This document shows positions 1-13,557 of a DNA stretch of 54,717 bases, piece after piece (the stretch's first letter is position 1; each line of letters begins with the position of its first letter). Source of the DNA: Burkholderiaceae bacterium (GTDB lineage Bacteria; Pseudomonadota; Gammaproteobacteria; Burkholderiales; Burkholderiaceae_C). Under the pieces are notes generated by a model. It had not been told where the DNA came from. It did no database searches and was given only the letters and a program-made list of their open reading frames with translations. The stretch spans positions 1 through 54,717 of the forward strand of contig JAURWR010000016.1 in the NCBI GenBank assembly GCA_030654805.1. Reading direction: 5' to 3'. Both the position numbers and the translations under genes were made by a program.

Positions 1-672
1 GTGCTGCGCTCGCTGAAACCGTTCACCGACGACAGCGTCGCGCGCGACGTGGTGCGCGGCCAGTACCGCGCCGGCAACGCCGCTGGGCAGACCGTGGTCG
101 GGTACCTCGACGAGATCAAAGTGCCAGCGGGTAGCCATTGCGAAACCTTCGTCGCGTTGCGCACCGAGGTGCAGAACTGGCGCTGGGCCGGCGTGCCGTT
201 CTACCTGCGCACCGGCAAGCGGCTGGCAGCACGCGACGCCCAGATCGTCGTCAATTTCCGGCCGACGCCGCACAGCATCTTTCCGGGCCTGAACCGACCC
301 AACAAGCTGGTGATCAAGCTGCAACCGGAGGACGGGCTCGAACTTCACCTGCTCGCCGCCAAGGGCACCGGCCAGAGCGAGGCGCTGTCGGCGGTGTCGC
401 TGGACCTGGATTTCGACAAGGCGTTTCCCGAGACGCGCGTCGGTGCCTACGAGCGCCTGCTGCTCGAAGCCATCGCCGGACGGCTCAACCTGTTCGTGCG
501 CAGCGACGAACAGGAGCAGGCCTGGCGCTGGGTCGAACCGGTGCTCCACGCGTGGAAACGCGACAACGACGCAGGCGGAGGGCCTCGCCCCTACGCGGCC
601 GGCACCTGGGGCCCGGCCGCGGCCAGCGCGCTGGTGGCGCGCGACGGGTTCGCGTGGTCCGAAGAACAATGA
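1..672 (+). CDS. zwf: Glucose-6-phosphate 1-dehydrogenase, C-terminal part (cut by window start)
   Basis: Oxidises glucose-6-phosphate to 6-phosphogluconolactone with NADP+ or NAD+, the entry step of the oxidative pentose phosphate and Entner-Doudoroff routes, in the cytoplasm. The 223 visible residues match the C-terminal beta+alpha domain of the family: the segment VPFYLRTGKRL (about residues 65-75), then IVVNFRP and the RVGAYERLL stretch near residue 146. The family is usually about 490 residues, so the NAD(P)-binding half and the true start lie upstream of the window; the GTG at base 1 is only an in-frame codon. It converges on the mla operon, 46 bases away, with no clear terminator between them. 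Confidence 0.95.
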   Translation: MLRSLKPFTDDSVARDVVRGQYRAGNAAGQTVVGYLDEIKVPAGSHCETFVALRTEVQNWRWAGVPFYLRTGKRLAARDAQIVVNFRPTPHSIFPGLNRPNKLVIKLQPEDGLELHLLAAKGTGQSEALSAVSLDLDFDKAFPETRVGAYERLLLEAIAGRLNLFVRSDEQEQAWRWVEPVLHAWKRDNDAGGGPRPYAAGTWGPAAASALVARDGFAWSEEQ

Positions 673-718
673 GACCAGAGGCTGCGCAGGTCGCCGAACG
701 ACGAACGCAACGGTCGAG

Positions 719-1036
719 TCAGGCCGGCTGAGCCATCTCGACCGCGGGAGCTTCGATACCCAGCAGTCCGGCGACACCGTACAGGCCCGCCAGCTGATGG
801 AGTCGCGGGGGCGCGTCCCGCAACACGAACTCGCGGTGCGATGCTTGGGCAAGCCGACGGCATTCGAGCAACACCGCCAGCACCGACGAATCGAAGTCGT
901 GCAGTGCCGAGGCATCCACGATCAGCGGCGCGGTCGGGTTGTCCGACACGACGCGCGTGAGCCTTTTCAGCAGGTCCTTCGCGTCGCCGAGCAGGACCGA
1001 CGGCGGCAGCGCCAGCTTCGTGGCAGAAGACGTCAC
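719..1036 (-). CDS. mlaB: MlaB, STAS-domain subunit of the Mla phospholipid transporter
   Basis: A 105-residue cytoplasmic STAS-domain protein. MlaB binds the ATPase MlaF and is needed for assembly and activity of the MlaFEDB inner-membrane complex. The STAS core is visible as the LIVDASALHDFDSSVLAVLL stretch (about residues 38-57), with the conserved D-S-S turn at the start of the helix that docks on the ATPase. It is the last gene of the operon and its ATG overlaps the mlaC stop by four bases, which suggests translational coupling. The protein is short and divergent, so the name rests on the fold pattern together with its place in the operon. Confidence 0.85.
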   Translation of the reverse strand: MTSSATKLALPPSVLLGDAKDLLKRLTRVVSDNPTAPLIVDASALHDFDSSVLAVLLECRRLAQASHREFVLRDAPPRLHQLAGLYGVAGLLGIEAPAVEMAQPA

Positions 1037-1680
1037 CTGCGCGCCGCAGCCGTCTTGTTGCGCTCGGTCAGCTTGGCAATCAGGCCGTCGATGCCGTTCG
1101 CACCGATTTCCTGGGCGAAGCTGTTGCGGTAGTTCTCGACCAGCCAGACACCGAGCACGTTCACGTCGTAGATTTTCCAGCTGGAGTTCGCCTTCTCGAC
1201 GCGATAGTCGAGCTGCACAGGATCGCCCTTGCCGCGAACCTCGGTGCGAACGATGACCTCATTGCCCTCGGGGGCGGTACGGGATGGCTTGATCTGCACC
1301 GTCTGGTCCTTGACCTGAGACAGCGCGCCAGCGTAAGTGCGCATCAGCAAGGTCTTGAATTCGGACTCCAGGCTCGACTGCTGTTCGGGCGTCGCCTGAC
1401 GCCAGTAGCGGCCCACCGCAGACGAGGTCATGCGCTGGAAGTTGACATGCGGAATGACCTTTTCCTCGACGAGGGCCTGGATCTTCTTCATGTCGCCGGC
1501 CTGGATCGACTTGTCGGCCTTGACGCTGTCGAGCACTTCGTTCGACAACTTGTTGATCAGGTCGTCGGGCGACGTGGCAGCCGCCTGGGCAGCGGCCGGG
1601 GTCTCCGCATGCAGCGCAGGCGAAGCCACCCCCACCAAGAGGCCGGTACACACCGCAGCGATCCATTTCTTCTGCAACAT
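1033..1680 (-). CDS. mlaC: MlaC, periplasmic phospholipid-binding shuttle protein
   Basis: A 215-residue periplasmic carrier that moves phospholipid between the outer-membrane MlaA-porin complex and the inner-membrane MlaFEDB complex. The chosen ATG at 1680 gives a clean signal peptide (MLQKKWIAAVCTGLLVGVAS, cleavage probably after ALHA) and has AGAAGGA about eight bases upstream. The reading frame stays open further upstream, but without a signal sequence or good ribosome site. The mature part has the family pattern, including VNFQRMTSSAVGRYWRQATP and the closing LVENYRNSF segment. The 124-base gap to mlaA carries a hairpin (1769-1789) and no gene. Confidence 0.93.
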   Translation of the reverse strand: MLQKKWIAAVCTGLLVGVASPALHAETPAAAQAAATSPDDLINKLSNEVLDSVKADKSIQAGDMKKIQALVEEKVIPHVNFQRMTSSAVGRYWRQATPEQQSSLESEFKTLLMRTYAGALSQVKDQTVQIKPSRTAPEGNEVIVRTEVRGKGDPVQLDYRVEKANSSWKIYDVNVLGVWLVENYRNSFAQEIGANGIDGLIAKLTERNKTAAARR

Positions 1681-1804
1681 CTGACATTCCTTCTCAAGTG
1701 GAACCCGTCGTGGGCACCTGCGTTGGAGCTGGAGATGCTCCGAAAGTTCGTCGATCACGACAACCCATCCCGATCGCCAGGCAATCGGGGTGGAAACAGA
1801 CCAT

Positions 1805-2539
1805 CTATTTTGTCGGCGACGCCGGGGCTTGCGGCGGATTTCCGTCGTAAACCAAGCTGTTGCGGCGCTGCAAATACCCATCGCGCACAAACGTGTACTT
1901 GTCGAGCACGGCGTCGTCCAGGATGCCGGTGGCATTCAGCAAGTTCGCGCGGGTACTCACCACATTCAACGCCGACAAGCCGATACCGGCCCATGTGTCG
2001 TCGATCAGGAATCCTGGCGTGACGGCCATGTCGAGCGGCAATCCAAACGAATCGCGCACAGAGGATGGCCCGAGCAAGGGCCAGACCACATAAGGCCCGG
2101 CACCGACGCCCCAGACACCCAGCGTCTGCCCGAAATCTTCTGGGTAGCGCTCGATGCGGAGCTCGGTCGCCCAGTCGAGCAATCCGCCCACGCCGAGGAC
2201 GGTGTTGGTGCCGACGCGCATCGCATTGCTGATGCCGTTACCGACCTTGCCCTGCAGCACGCTGTTGACCGCAGACCAGGCGTCCTTGAAGTTGGCGAAG
2301 AAATTCGTGACCCCGGTCCGAACCATGCTCGGCACCACATTGACGTAACCCTTGGCCACCGGCTTGATCGCGTTTTCGTCCAGCGCTTCGTTGAACGCGA
2401 ACACGCTGCGATTCCAGGATTCGATCGGGTCGGCCGCGCTGGGAGCGCTGCCCGCCGGAGCCGTGGCGCAGCCCTGCAAAGCCAAGACCAGGGCGACGCA
2501 CGCCAGCGGCTTCAAGCCGCATCGAAACGTGGGGTTCAT
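1805..2539 (-). CDS. mlaA: MlaA (VacJ), outer-membrane lipoprotein of the Mla pathway
   Basis: A 244-residue lipoprotein that forms a channel in the inner leaflet of the outer membrane and removes mislocalised phospholipid, working with porins and MlaC. The lipobox is ALQGC (Cys about residue 24). The family signature follows: DPIESWNRSVFAFNEALD, then GVTNFFANF, and a glycine-rich GVGAGPYVVWPLLGPSSVRD segment. Its ATG overlaps the stop of mlaD by four bases. In Escherichia coli mlaA lies away from the mla operon, whereas here it sits between mlaD and mlaC. Confidence 0.95.
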   Translation of the reverse strand: MNPTFRCGLKPLACVALVLALQGCATAPAGSAPSAADPIESWNRSVFAFNEALDENAIKPVAKGYVNVVPSMVRTGVTNFFANFKDAWSAVNSVLQGKVGNGISNAMRVGTNTVLGVGGLLDWATELRIERYPEDFGQTLGVWGVGAGPYVVWPLLGPSSVRDSFGLPLDMAVTPGFLIDDTWAGIGLSALNVVSTRANLLNATGILDDAVLDKYTFVRDGYLQRRNSLVYDGNPPQAPASPTK

Positions 2540-3036
2540 TGTTTTTCTCCTTCAGGGGCCCGAGCAGCCGGAGCGCCTTCCGACGCCTTGTTGAACAGAA
2601 ACTGACTGATCAGATTCTCCAACACGACGGCCGACTGGGTTTGCGTGATGACATCCCCCGCTGCCAGATTCTTCTCGTTGCCGCCGGGTTCGATCCCGAC
2701 ATATTGCTCGCCGAGCAGTCCCGAAGTCAGGATCTTGGCCGAGCTGTCTTTCGGAAACTGGAACTTCTGCTGCAACTGGAGAGCGACGCTGGCCTGAAAA
2801 GTCTTGTCGTCGAAGCTGATCGAATCGACGCGACCGACCACGACACCGGCACTCTTCACTGCCGCTCGCGGCTTCAGTCCCCCGATGTTGTCGAAGCGTG
2901 CGACGACGCCGTAAGTGGCGTCGAAATTGAGGCTCAGCAGGTTGCCCGCCTTCAGCGCCAAAAACAGCAGAGCGGCGGCGCCGATCATCACGAACAGCCC
3001 CACCCACACTTCATGACGGGATTTTTGCAACGTCAT
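2536..3036 (-). CDS. mlaD: MlaD, MCE-domain subunit of the Mla phospholipid transporter
   Basis: A 166-residue inner-membrane-anchored MCE protein. MlaD forms a hexameric ring that holds lipid between MlaE and MlaC. One N-terminal transmembrane helix (VGLFVMIGAAALLFLALKAG, about residues 12-31) is followed by a single MCE domain: YGVVARFDNIGGLKPRAAVK, then VGRVDSISFDD, and SGLLGEQYVGIEPGG. The last is the hallmark loop of the family. It lies 25 bases after mlaE and is coupled by a four-base overlap to mlaA. Confidence 0.95.
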   Translation of the reverse strand: MTLQKSRHEVWVGLFVMIGAAALLFLALKAGNLLSLNFDATYGVVARFDNIGGLKPRAAVKSAGVVVGRVDSISFDDKTFQASVALQLQQKFQFPKDSSAKILTSGLLGEQYVGIEPGGNEKNLAAGDVITQTQSAVVLENLISQFLFNKASEGAPAARAPEGEKQ

Positions 3037-3061
3037 TCCCCTTGTCGACCGCTGCGGGTCA

Positions 3062-3844
3062 TTAGATCGAAAACATCATGGCGGTCAGCACGAAGTCGAG
3101 CGCCAGCACGGCCAGCGACGACGTCACCACCGTGCGTGTCGTGGCCCGCGAAACCCCTTCGGGCGTGGGCTTGCAGTCGTAGCCCTCCCACAGCGCGACG
3201 AAGGTCACCGTCACGCCGAACACCACGCTCTTGATGGCGCCGTTGCCCACGTCGGACCACCAGCTGACACCGCCCTGCATTTGAGACCAGAACGAGCCCT
3301 CGTCGATGCCCAGCAGCGGAACGGCGACCAACCAGCCGCCCAGCACACCCACCGCGCTGAACACCGCCGCGAGCAGCGGCATCGAAATCAGGCCTGCGAG
3401 GAAGCGAGGGGCCAGCACGCGCCGCACCGGGTCAACCGCCATCATCTCCATCGCGGATAGTTGTTCACCGGCCTTCATCAAGCCGATTTCGGCTGTCAGG
3501 GACGTTCCGGCACGGCCCGCGAACAACAGCGCGGTGACCACAGGCCCCAGTTCGCGCACCAGCGACAACGCCACCAGCAGGCCGACCGCTTCGGCCGAGC
3601 CGTACCGCTGAAGGGTGTAGTAGCCCTGCAAGGCCAGCACGAAACCGACGAACAGGCCCGACACGCCGATGATGGACAGCGAGCGGTTGCCGACAAAAAA
3701 TGTCTGTTCGATCACCAGGGTGAACCGACGCAAAGCCAGCGGTGTCAGGGCCACCAACCGGACAAACAAAAGCGCCGCAGCACCGATGCCAGCCATCTGC
3801 GCCAGCACCGTGCGGCCGACCCAGGCCGGGTTGAACCAGTTCAT
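3062..3844 (-). CDS. mlaE: MlaE, permease subunit of the Mla phospholipid transporter
   Basis: A 260-residue integral membrane permease of the MlaE/YrbE family. It dimerises at the base of the MlaD ring and couples ATP hydrolysis by MlaF to lipid movement. It shows about five hydrophobic segments and the family signatures ELGPVVTALLFAGRAGTSLTAEIG (about residues 114-137) and MMAVDPVRRVLAPRFLAGLI. Length is usual for the family. Its start overlaps the mlaF stop by four bases. Confidence 0.95.
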   Translation of the reverse strand: MNWFNPAWVGRTVLAQMAGIGAAALLFVRLVALTPLALRRFTLVIEQTFFVGNRSLSIIGVSGLFVGFVLALQGYYTLQRYGSAEAVGLLVALSLVRELGPVVTALLFAGRAGTSLTAEIGLMKAGEQLSAMEMMAVDPVRRVLAPRFLAGLISMPLLAAVFSAVGVLGGWLVAVPLLGIDEGSFWSQMQGGVSWWSDVGNGAIKSVVFGVTVTFVALWEGYDCKPTPEGVSRATTRTVVTSSLAVLALDFVLTAMMFSI

Positions 3845-4677
3845 GCCCGACCTCCGACGCCGAAATCCTCGGTCACCGAGGCGGCGGGGTAATGGAATTC
3901 CACCGGTCCATCCGGCGAGGCCGTGAAGAACTGATGCACCAGCGGATCGGTGCTGGCCCGAATCTCATCCGGCGTGCCCTGGGCGGCGATGACGCCGTTG
4001 GCCACAAACACGATGTGATGGGCGATGGCGAAGGTTTCCTCGACATCGTGCGAGACGACCACGCTGGTCACGCCCAGCGCCTGGCTCAGATCGCGGATCA
4101 GACGCGAAGCGCTGCCGAGCGAGATCGGGTCGAGGCCGGCAAAGGGCTCGTCATACATGATCAAGTCGGGGTCGAGCGCGATGGCCCGGGCCAGCGCCAC
4201 ACGCCGCGCCATGCCACCCGACACTTCGGAAGGCATCAGGTTGCGCGCGCCGCGAAGACCCACCGCATCGAGCTTCATCAGCACCACGTCACGGATCATC
4301 GACGGACTCAGGTTGGTGTGCTCGCGCAGCGGAAACGCCACGTTGTCGAACACCGACAGGTCGGTGAACAGCGCGCCGAACTGGAACAGCATGCCCATGC
4401 GTCGGCGCAAGGCATACAGCCCCTGCCGATCGAGCTGGGCGAGATCGATCCCGTCGAAGAAAACCTGCCCACTCATCGGCACCAATTGGCGACCGATCAA
4501 CCGCAGCAAGGTCGTCTTGCCACCGCCAGACGTTCCCATCACACCGATCACCTTGCCGCGCGGCAGATCGATGTCGATGTTGCTGAGGATGACCCGATCA
4601 CCATACCCGCAGGTCACACCACGCATGGAAACCAGGACGGGTGCAGTGGCGGTAGGGGGATCTGAAAGAGGGGTCAT
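3841..4677 (-). CDS. mlaF: MlaF, ATPase subunit of the Mla phospholipid transporter
   Basis: A 278-residue cytoplasmic ABC ATPase that powers the Mla system. Visible motifs are Walker A GTSGGGKTTLL (about residues 49-59), the signature SGGMARRVALARAIA in the form typical of MlaF rather than other ABC ATPases, Walker B LIMYDEPFAGLDP, and the switch histidine in VVVSHDVEE. It is the first gene of the mlaFEDACB operon. The start at 4677 has only a weak ribosome site; the internal ATG at 4626 is a less likely alternative because it would remove little else. The 130 bases upstream hold two hairpins and a TATCAT box but no gene. Confidence 0.95.
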   Translation of the reverse strand: MTPLSDPPTATAPVLVSMRGVTCGYGDRVILSNIDIDLPRGKVIGVMGTSGGGKTTLLRLIGRQLVPMSGQVFFDGIDLAQLDRQGLYALRRRMGMLFQFGALFTDLSVFDNVAFPLREHTNLSPSMIRDVVLMKLDAVGLRGARNLMPSEVSGGMARRVALARAIALDPDLIMYDEPFAGLDPISLGSASRLIRDLSQALGVTSVVVSHDVEETFAIAHHIVFVANGVIAAQGTPDEIRASTDPLVHQFFTASPDGPVEFHYPAASVTEDFGVGGRA

Positions 4678-4691
4678 GAGGCCGAGAAGTC

Positions 4692-4712
4692 GCGGGGATG
4701 GTGGGTCCCCGC
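4692..4712 (-). promoter_or_regulatory. Hairpin in the mlaF leader
   Basis: A perfect 7-base-pair stem (GCGGGGA/TCCCCGC, loop of seven) lies 15 bases upstream of the mlaF start. A TATCAT box, a possible -10 for mlaF, sits just upstream of it on the minus strand, with no convincing -35. If that box is used, the hairpin would lie in the 5' leader. A second hairpin at 4783-4797 (GCGGGC/GCCCGC) follows gltD but has no U-tract, so I do not call it a terminator. Role unknown. Confidence 0.3.
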
Positions 4713-4807
4713 TTCGCTGCGCATGATAGGTGAGATGTCATCCGGCTCGCGGCCCCTGTGGCAGGGCGACAACCACGGGGAAGCGGGCGGTGCCCGCTCC
4801 GCTCCGT

Positions 4808-6298
<1,491 letters not shown>

Positions 6299-6350
6299 GA
6301 TGCGATTGCTTCCTGCTGGCTTGCTGATTGATTCGATGCGCGGTGGATGT

Positions 6351-6380
6351 CGATCGGTGCCGTCGATTCGGCACCGATCG
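6351..6380 (-). other. Intercistronic hairpin between gltB and gltD
   Basis: An 11-base-pair perfect inverted repeat (CGATCGGTGCC/GGCACCGATCG, loop of eight) fills the middle of the 90-base gap between the gltB stop and the gltD start. No U-run follows it on the minus strand, so it is not a classical terminator. It could stabilise the 3' end of a processed gltB message or tune gltD output. That role is inference; the repeat itself is plain in the sequence. Confidence 0.55.
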
Positions 6381-6388
6381 ATCGGACA

Positions 6389-11188
<4,800 letters not shown>

Positions 11189-11216
11189 GGCGGGCTCCTG
11201 AGAATTTGACGGCGCG

Positions 11217-11245
11217 AGATTACTGCACCGCAGCAATCAGCTCAA
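11217..11245 (-). promoter_or_regulatory. Candidate sigma-70-type promoter of gltBD
   Basis: On the minus strand TTGAGC (11245-11240) and TAATCT (11222-11217) are separated by exactly 17 bases. They match the -35 consensus in four and the -10 consensus in three of six positions. Transcription would start near 11210 and give a leader of about 22 bases containing the gltB ribosome site. Spacing and position are good but the match is modest. The stretch from 11246 to 11353 holds a small hairpin (11320-11334, GCACC/GGTGC) just after the transposase homolog and no gene. Confidence 0.4.
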
Positions 11246-11353
11246 GAAATATAAATAAGGGTCGGACACCTTTAGTTAAGTCAAGCAGGCAGCACTGAAA
11301 TTAAATGGGGACAGTCAAAGCACCCGTTCGGTGCAAAACGCCACCACCCCAGG

Positions 11354-12055
11354 CTAGCGGTGCCCCAAGGGGGGTCGTCCGCGCCTTGCGGGAGCGGGTC
11401 TGCGCCCCGCCGACGCACCAATTTCGGCCAGAAACTCTTCCGAACCCAGCGCCCATCCTTTGAGGACGGTCGACTCGATCCGCTGGATTTCCAGCGCCTT
11501 CAGCGGTTGCTCCAGCAGGCGACGGTAGGCCGCGTCGCGCTCGAACGGCGTGTTGCCCAGCTTCCAGTACGCCGAATCCGGCGGCATGGCCACCAACCAG
11601 ACTTCGCTGCGCAGCCCGGTGTGGTGACAGGCGCTTGACCACGGGTAGTCGAAAGCAGCGCCCTGGAAGCCGGCGCGCTGTGGCGCCTGTTCCACGTAGA
11701 CCACGCAGTTCAGCAGGTGCGTGGTCGACTGCACCGGCGCAGAGGAAAAGCGGCTTTGCCAAAGCGCCCCGGTTCGGGCGTGCCGGCGATTGAACGGGCC
11801 GACGTACTGACGCGTCAGCGACTGCATCAGCCGTCCGAGCGACTCGGCGCGATCGGGCACCACGAGCAACAGCACCTGCTGGTCCAGCAGCGCATAGGCG
11901 AGGACCGCCACCTCGTGTTCGGCGCTGCAACTGCGCAGCGCCGAAACGAAGGCTTCGTGATCCGCCGCGTCGACGAACGCCGAGCCGCCGGACACCGCGC
12001 GCTGCGCAACAAGGTGCGGCACCCGGGGAACAACAAGTCGCTTCAGGCGTGCCAT
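11354..12055 (-). CDS. REP-associated tyrosine transposase homolog lacking the HUH motif
   Basis: A 233-residue protein of the Y1/REP-associated transposase (RAYT) family. The N-terminus MARLKRLVVPRVPHLVAQRA is the classic family opening, and RQYVGPFNRRHARTGALW (about residues 82-99) is the segment holding the candidate nucleophile Tyr84. Active relatives have an H-V-H (HUH) metal-binding motif in a stretch like YVLMPNHVHLLL. Here the same place reads YALLDQQVLLLV, with Gln60-Val61-Leu62 instead, so nicking activity is unlikely. The start at 12055 was chosen by family alignment; the frame is open up to 12166. No flanking REP repeats were recognised. It is a single gene between gltB and the pilin operon, perhaps a domesticated DNA-binding protein (inference). 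Confidence 0.8.
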   Translation of the reverse strand: MARLKRLVVPRVPHLVAQRAVSGGSAFVDAADHEAFVSALRSCSAEHEVAVLAYALLDQQVLLLVVPDRAESLGRLMQSLTRQYVGPFNRRHARTGALWQSRFSSAPVQSTTHLLNCVVYVEQAPQRAGFQGAAFDYPWSSACHHTGLRSEVWLVAMPPDSAYWKLGNTPFERDAAYRRLLEQPLKALEIQRIESTVLKGWALGSEEFLAEIGASAGRRPAPARRGRPPLGHR

Positions 12056-12307
12056 CGGACAGCCGATAACAGCGGATGAAGGTGAGTTGAGGCCATGGAC
12101 ATCACAAGGTGGGGCGGACATCGCCCGCGATTGCGTCGAATCGAGAACTATGCACGCTGGAATCACCGCCCATCCTGGCGATCGAACCGCTGGCCGACCG
12201 CCGGTGGCGCAAGCGACACCTCGGCCGATAGTCTCGGAACCTGACGATACGCCCCGGTTTTACTTGACTGCGGGCCCGGACACCTCAACGCATCAAGGAG
12301 CGCTTGC

Positions 12308-12883
12308 TTGAAAAACCTGCCACGCGGATTCACGCTCATCGAGATGATGACCGTGGTTGCGTTGATCGCCATCATCGGTGCGCTGGCAGCGCCCGATCTG
12401 CGCGCGTTCGTGATCCGCAACAAGGTGGCCGGCGTCAGCAACGAATTTTCGGCCGCGCTTCAGCAAGCCCGTGCGTTGGCCGTGTCGCGCAACAGCTGCA
12501 TGTCACTGTGCGTCGCATCGAGCAACAACGCCGGAACATGCATGGCCAACACGGTCGATGACGTGAATTTCCTCGCCACCGGCTGGCTGATTTTTCAGAA
12601 CCCCGGGTGCGATGCAGCCAAGACCGACCCCGAAGACGCAGTCGCCGGGCCGATCTTGCAGCAGCGTTCGGGCGAGGCGGGCAACTACGTCCTGAGAGCT
12701 TCCGCGTCGGAATTGAACATCGTGCTGTTCGACCCGCGCGGCTACGCGAACCTCGCCGCCGTGGGCAACTTCCAGATCGAGCCGCCTCCAGGCGCCGACG
12801 CGAGCTATCGGCGCACGATCTGTCTCGACGCCGCCGGGCGATCGACCGTGCGGCAATTCGTTGAAGACGATCCATGCACTTGA
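12308..12883 (+). CDS. FimT/GspH-family minor pilin
   Basis: A 191-residue type IV minor pilin or pseudopilin and the first gene of the minor-pilin operon. The start is TTG, set by an ideal AGGAG seven bases upstream (12296-12300), and gives a short prepilin leader MKNLPRG before the prepilin-peptidase site G/FTLIE with Glu5 present. A hydrophobic helix (MMTVVALIAIIGALAAP) follows, then a globular domain with several cysteines, including Cys61, Cys65 and Cys190. In this family such proteins prime pilus assembly; FimT homologs can bind DNA in natural transformation, which cannot be judged here. The 252 bases upstream contain no gene and no convincing promoter. The symbol is left blank because fimT and fimU cannot be told apart safely. 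Confidence 0.88.
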   Translation: MKNLPRGFTLIEMMTVVALIAIIGALAAPDLRAFVIRNKVAGVSNEFSAALQQARALAVSRNSCMSLCVASSNNAGTCMANTVDDVNFLATGWLIFQNPGCDAAKTDPEDAVAGPILQQRSGEAGNYVLRASASELNIVLFDPRGYANLAAVGNFQIEPPPGADASYRRTICLDAAGRSTVRQFVEDDPCT

Positions 12884-13557
12884 TCAACATGAACACCCTC
12901 ACCCACCACCTGCCAGCTGACTGTGGACAGCGCGCCTCCCGGACGGGGCGACTGGCGCGTTACGGCCGCAAATCGCAAATCGGCAGCACCCTCATCGAGG
13001 CCCTCGTGGCGATGCTGGTGCTCTCGGTGGGCTTGCTCGGCATCGCCGGGCTGGCCTCGGCCTCGTTGCGCTACTCGCAAGGGGCCTGGGCGCGCGCTGC
13101 CGTCGCCTCGGGCTTGTCGGACCTGGCAGATCGGGTGCGATCCAACCCCACCGCGTCGATCACCGACTACCGATTCAACGCCACCACCTACGCCAATCAG
13201 CGCATCGCATTCGACGATGGCGACCTGGCGATCGCGCTCGATTGCCTGACCAACGTTTGCACGCCCACGCAACTGGCCACCTATCAACTGACCGACTGGC
13301 GCAACACCGTCAACCGAAACATGCCGGGCGCCGCCGTCTGGGTGTCCGGCACGCGCGACACCCAGTACGTGGCAACCATCATGTGGTTCGACAAGACCTT
13401 TGTCGAAGACGATGGGGTGACACCCAAGGCATCCGAGGAGTGCACCATCGTCGCCGGCGTGATCGACGAAGACGGTATTGCAGCGCGCACCTGCTGTCCC
13501 GCAGCCGCAGCCGTGATCGATGGCGTGCGCTGCACCAACATGTCGGTGATCCCATGA
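12874..13557 (+). CDS. pilV: Type IV pilus minor pilin PilV
   Basis: A 227-residue minor pilin that takes part in the complex initiating pilus assembly at the inner membrane. The prepilin site is unusual in sequence (G/STLIEALVAMLVL) but keeps Glu5. The leader before it is long: 36 residues from the first ATG, or 30 from the ATG at 12892. The PilV-like pattern GLLGIAGLASASLRYSQGA follows the helix. The start overlaps the previous gene by ten bases, and the stop overlaps the pilW ATG, which points to translational coupling through the operon. Confidence 0.88.
   Translation: MHLINMNTLTHHLPADCGQRASRTGRLARYGRKSQIGSTLIEALVAMLVLSVGLLGIAGLASASLRYSQGAWARAAVASGLSDLADRVRSNPTASITDYRFNATTYANQRIAFDDGDLAIALDCLTNVCTPTQLATYQLTDWRNTVNRNMPGAAVWVSGTRDTQYVATIMWFDKTFVEDDGVTPKASEECTIVAGVIDEDGIAARTCCPAAAAVIDGVRCTNMSVIP

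Noticed and set aside
4783-4797. Hairpin after gltD as a terminator
   Set aside because: The GCGGGC/GCCCGC stem is followed on the minus strand by CUUCCCCG, not a U-run, so Rho-independent termination is not supported.
12056-12307. Sigma-54 promoter for the minor-pilin operon
   Set aside because: I looked for GG-N10-GC type sites (TGGC...TGC) as in pilA promoters and found none with correct spacing.
13242-13553. N-terminal extension of the pilW frame
   Set aside because: It lies inside pilV in another frame; the ATGA overlap and prepilin site support the start at 13554.
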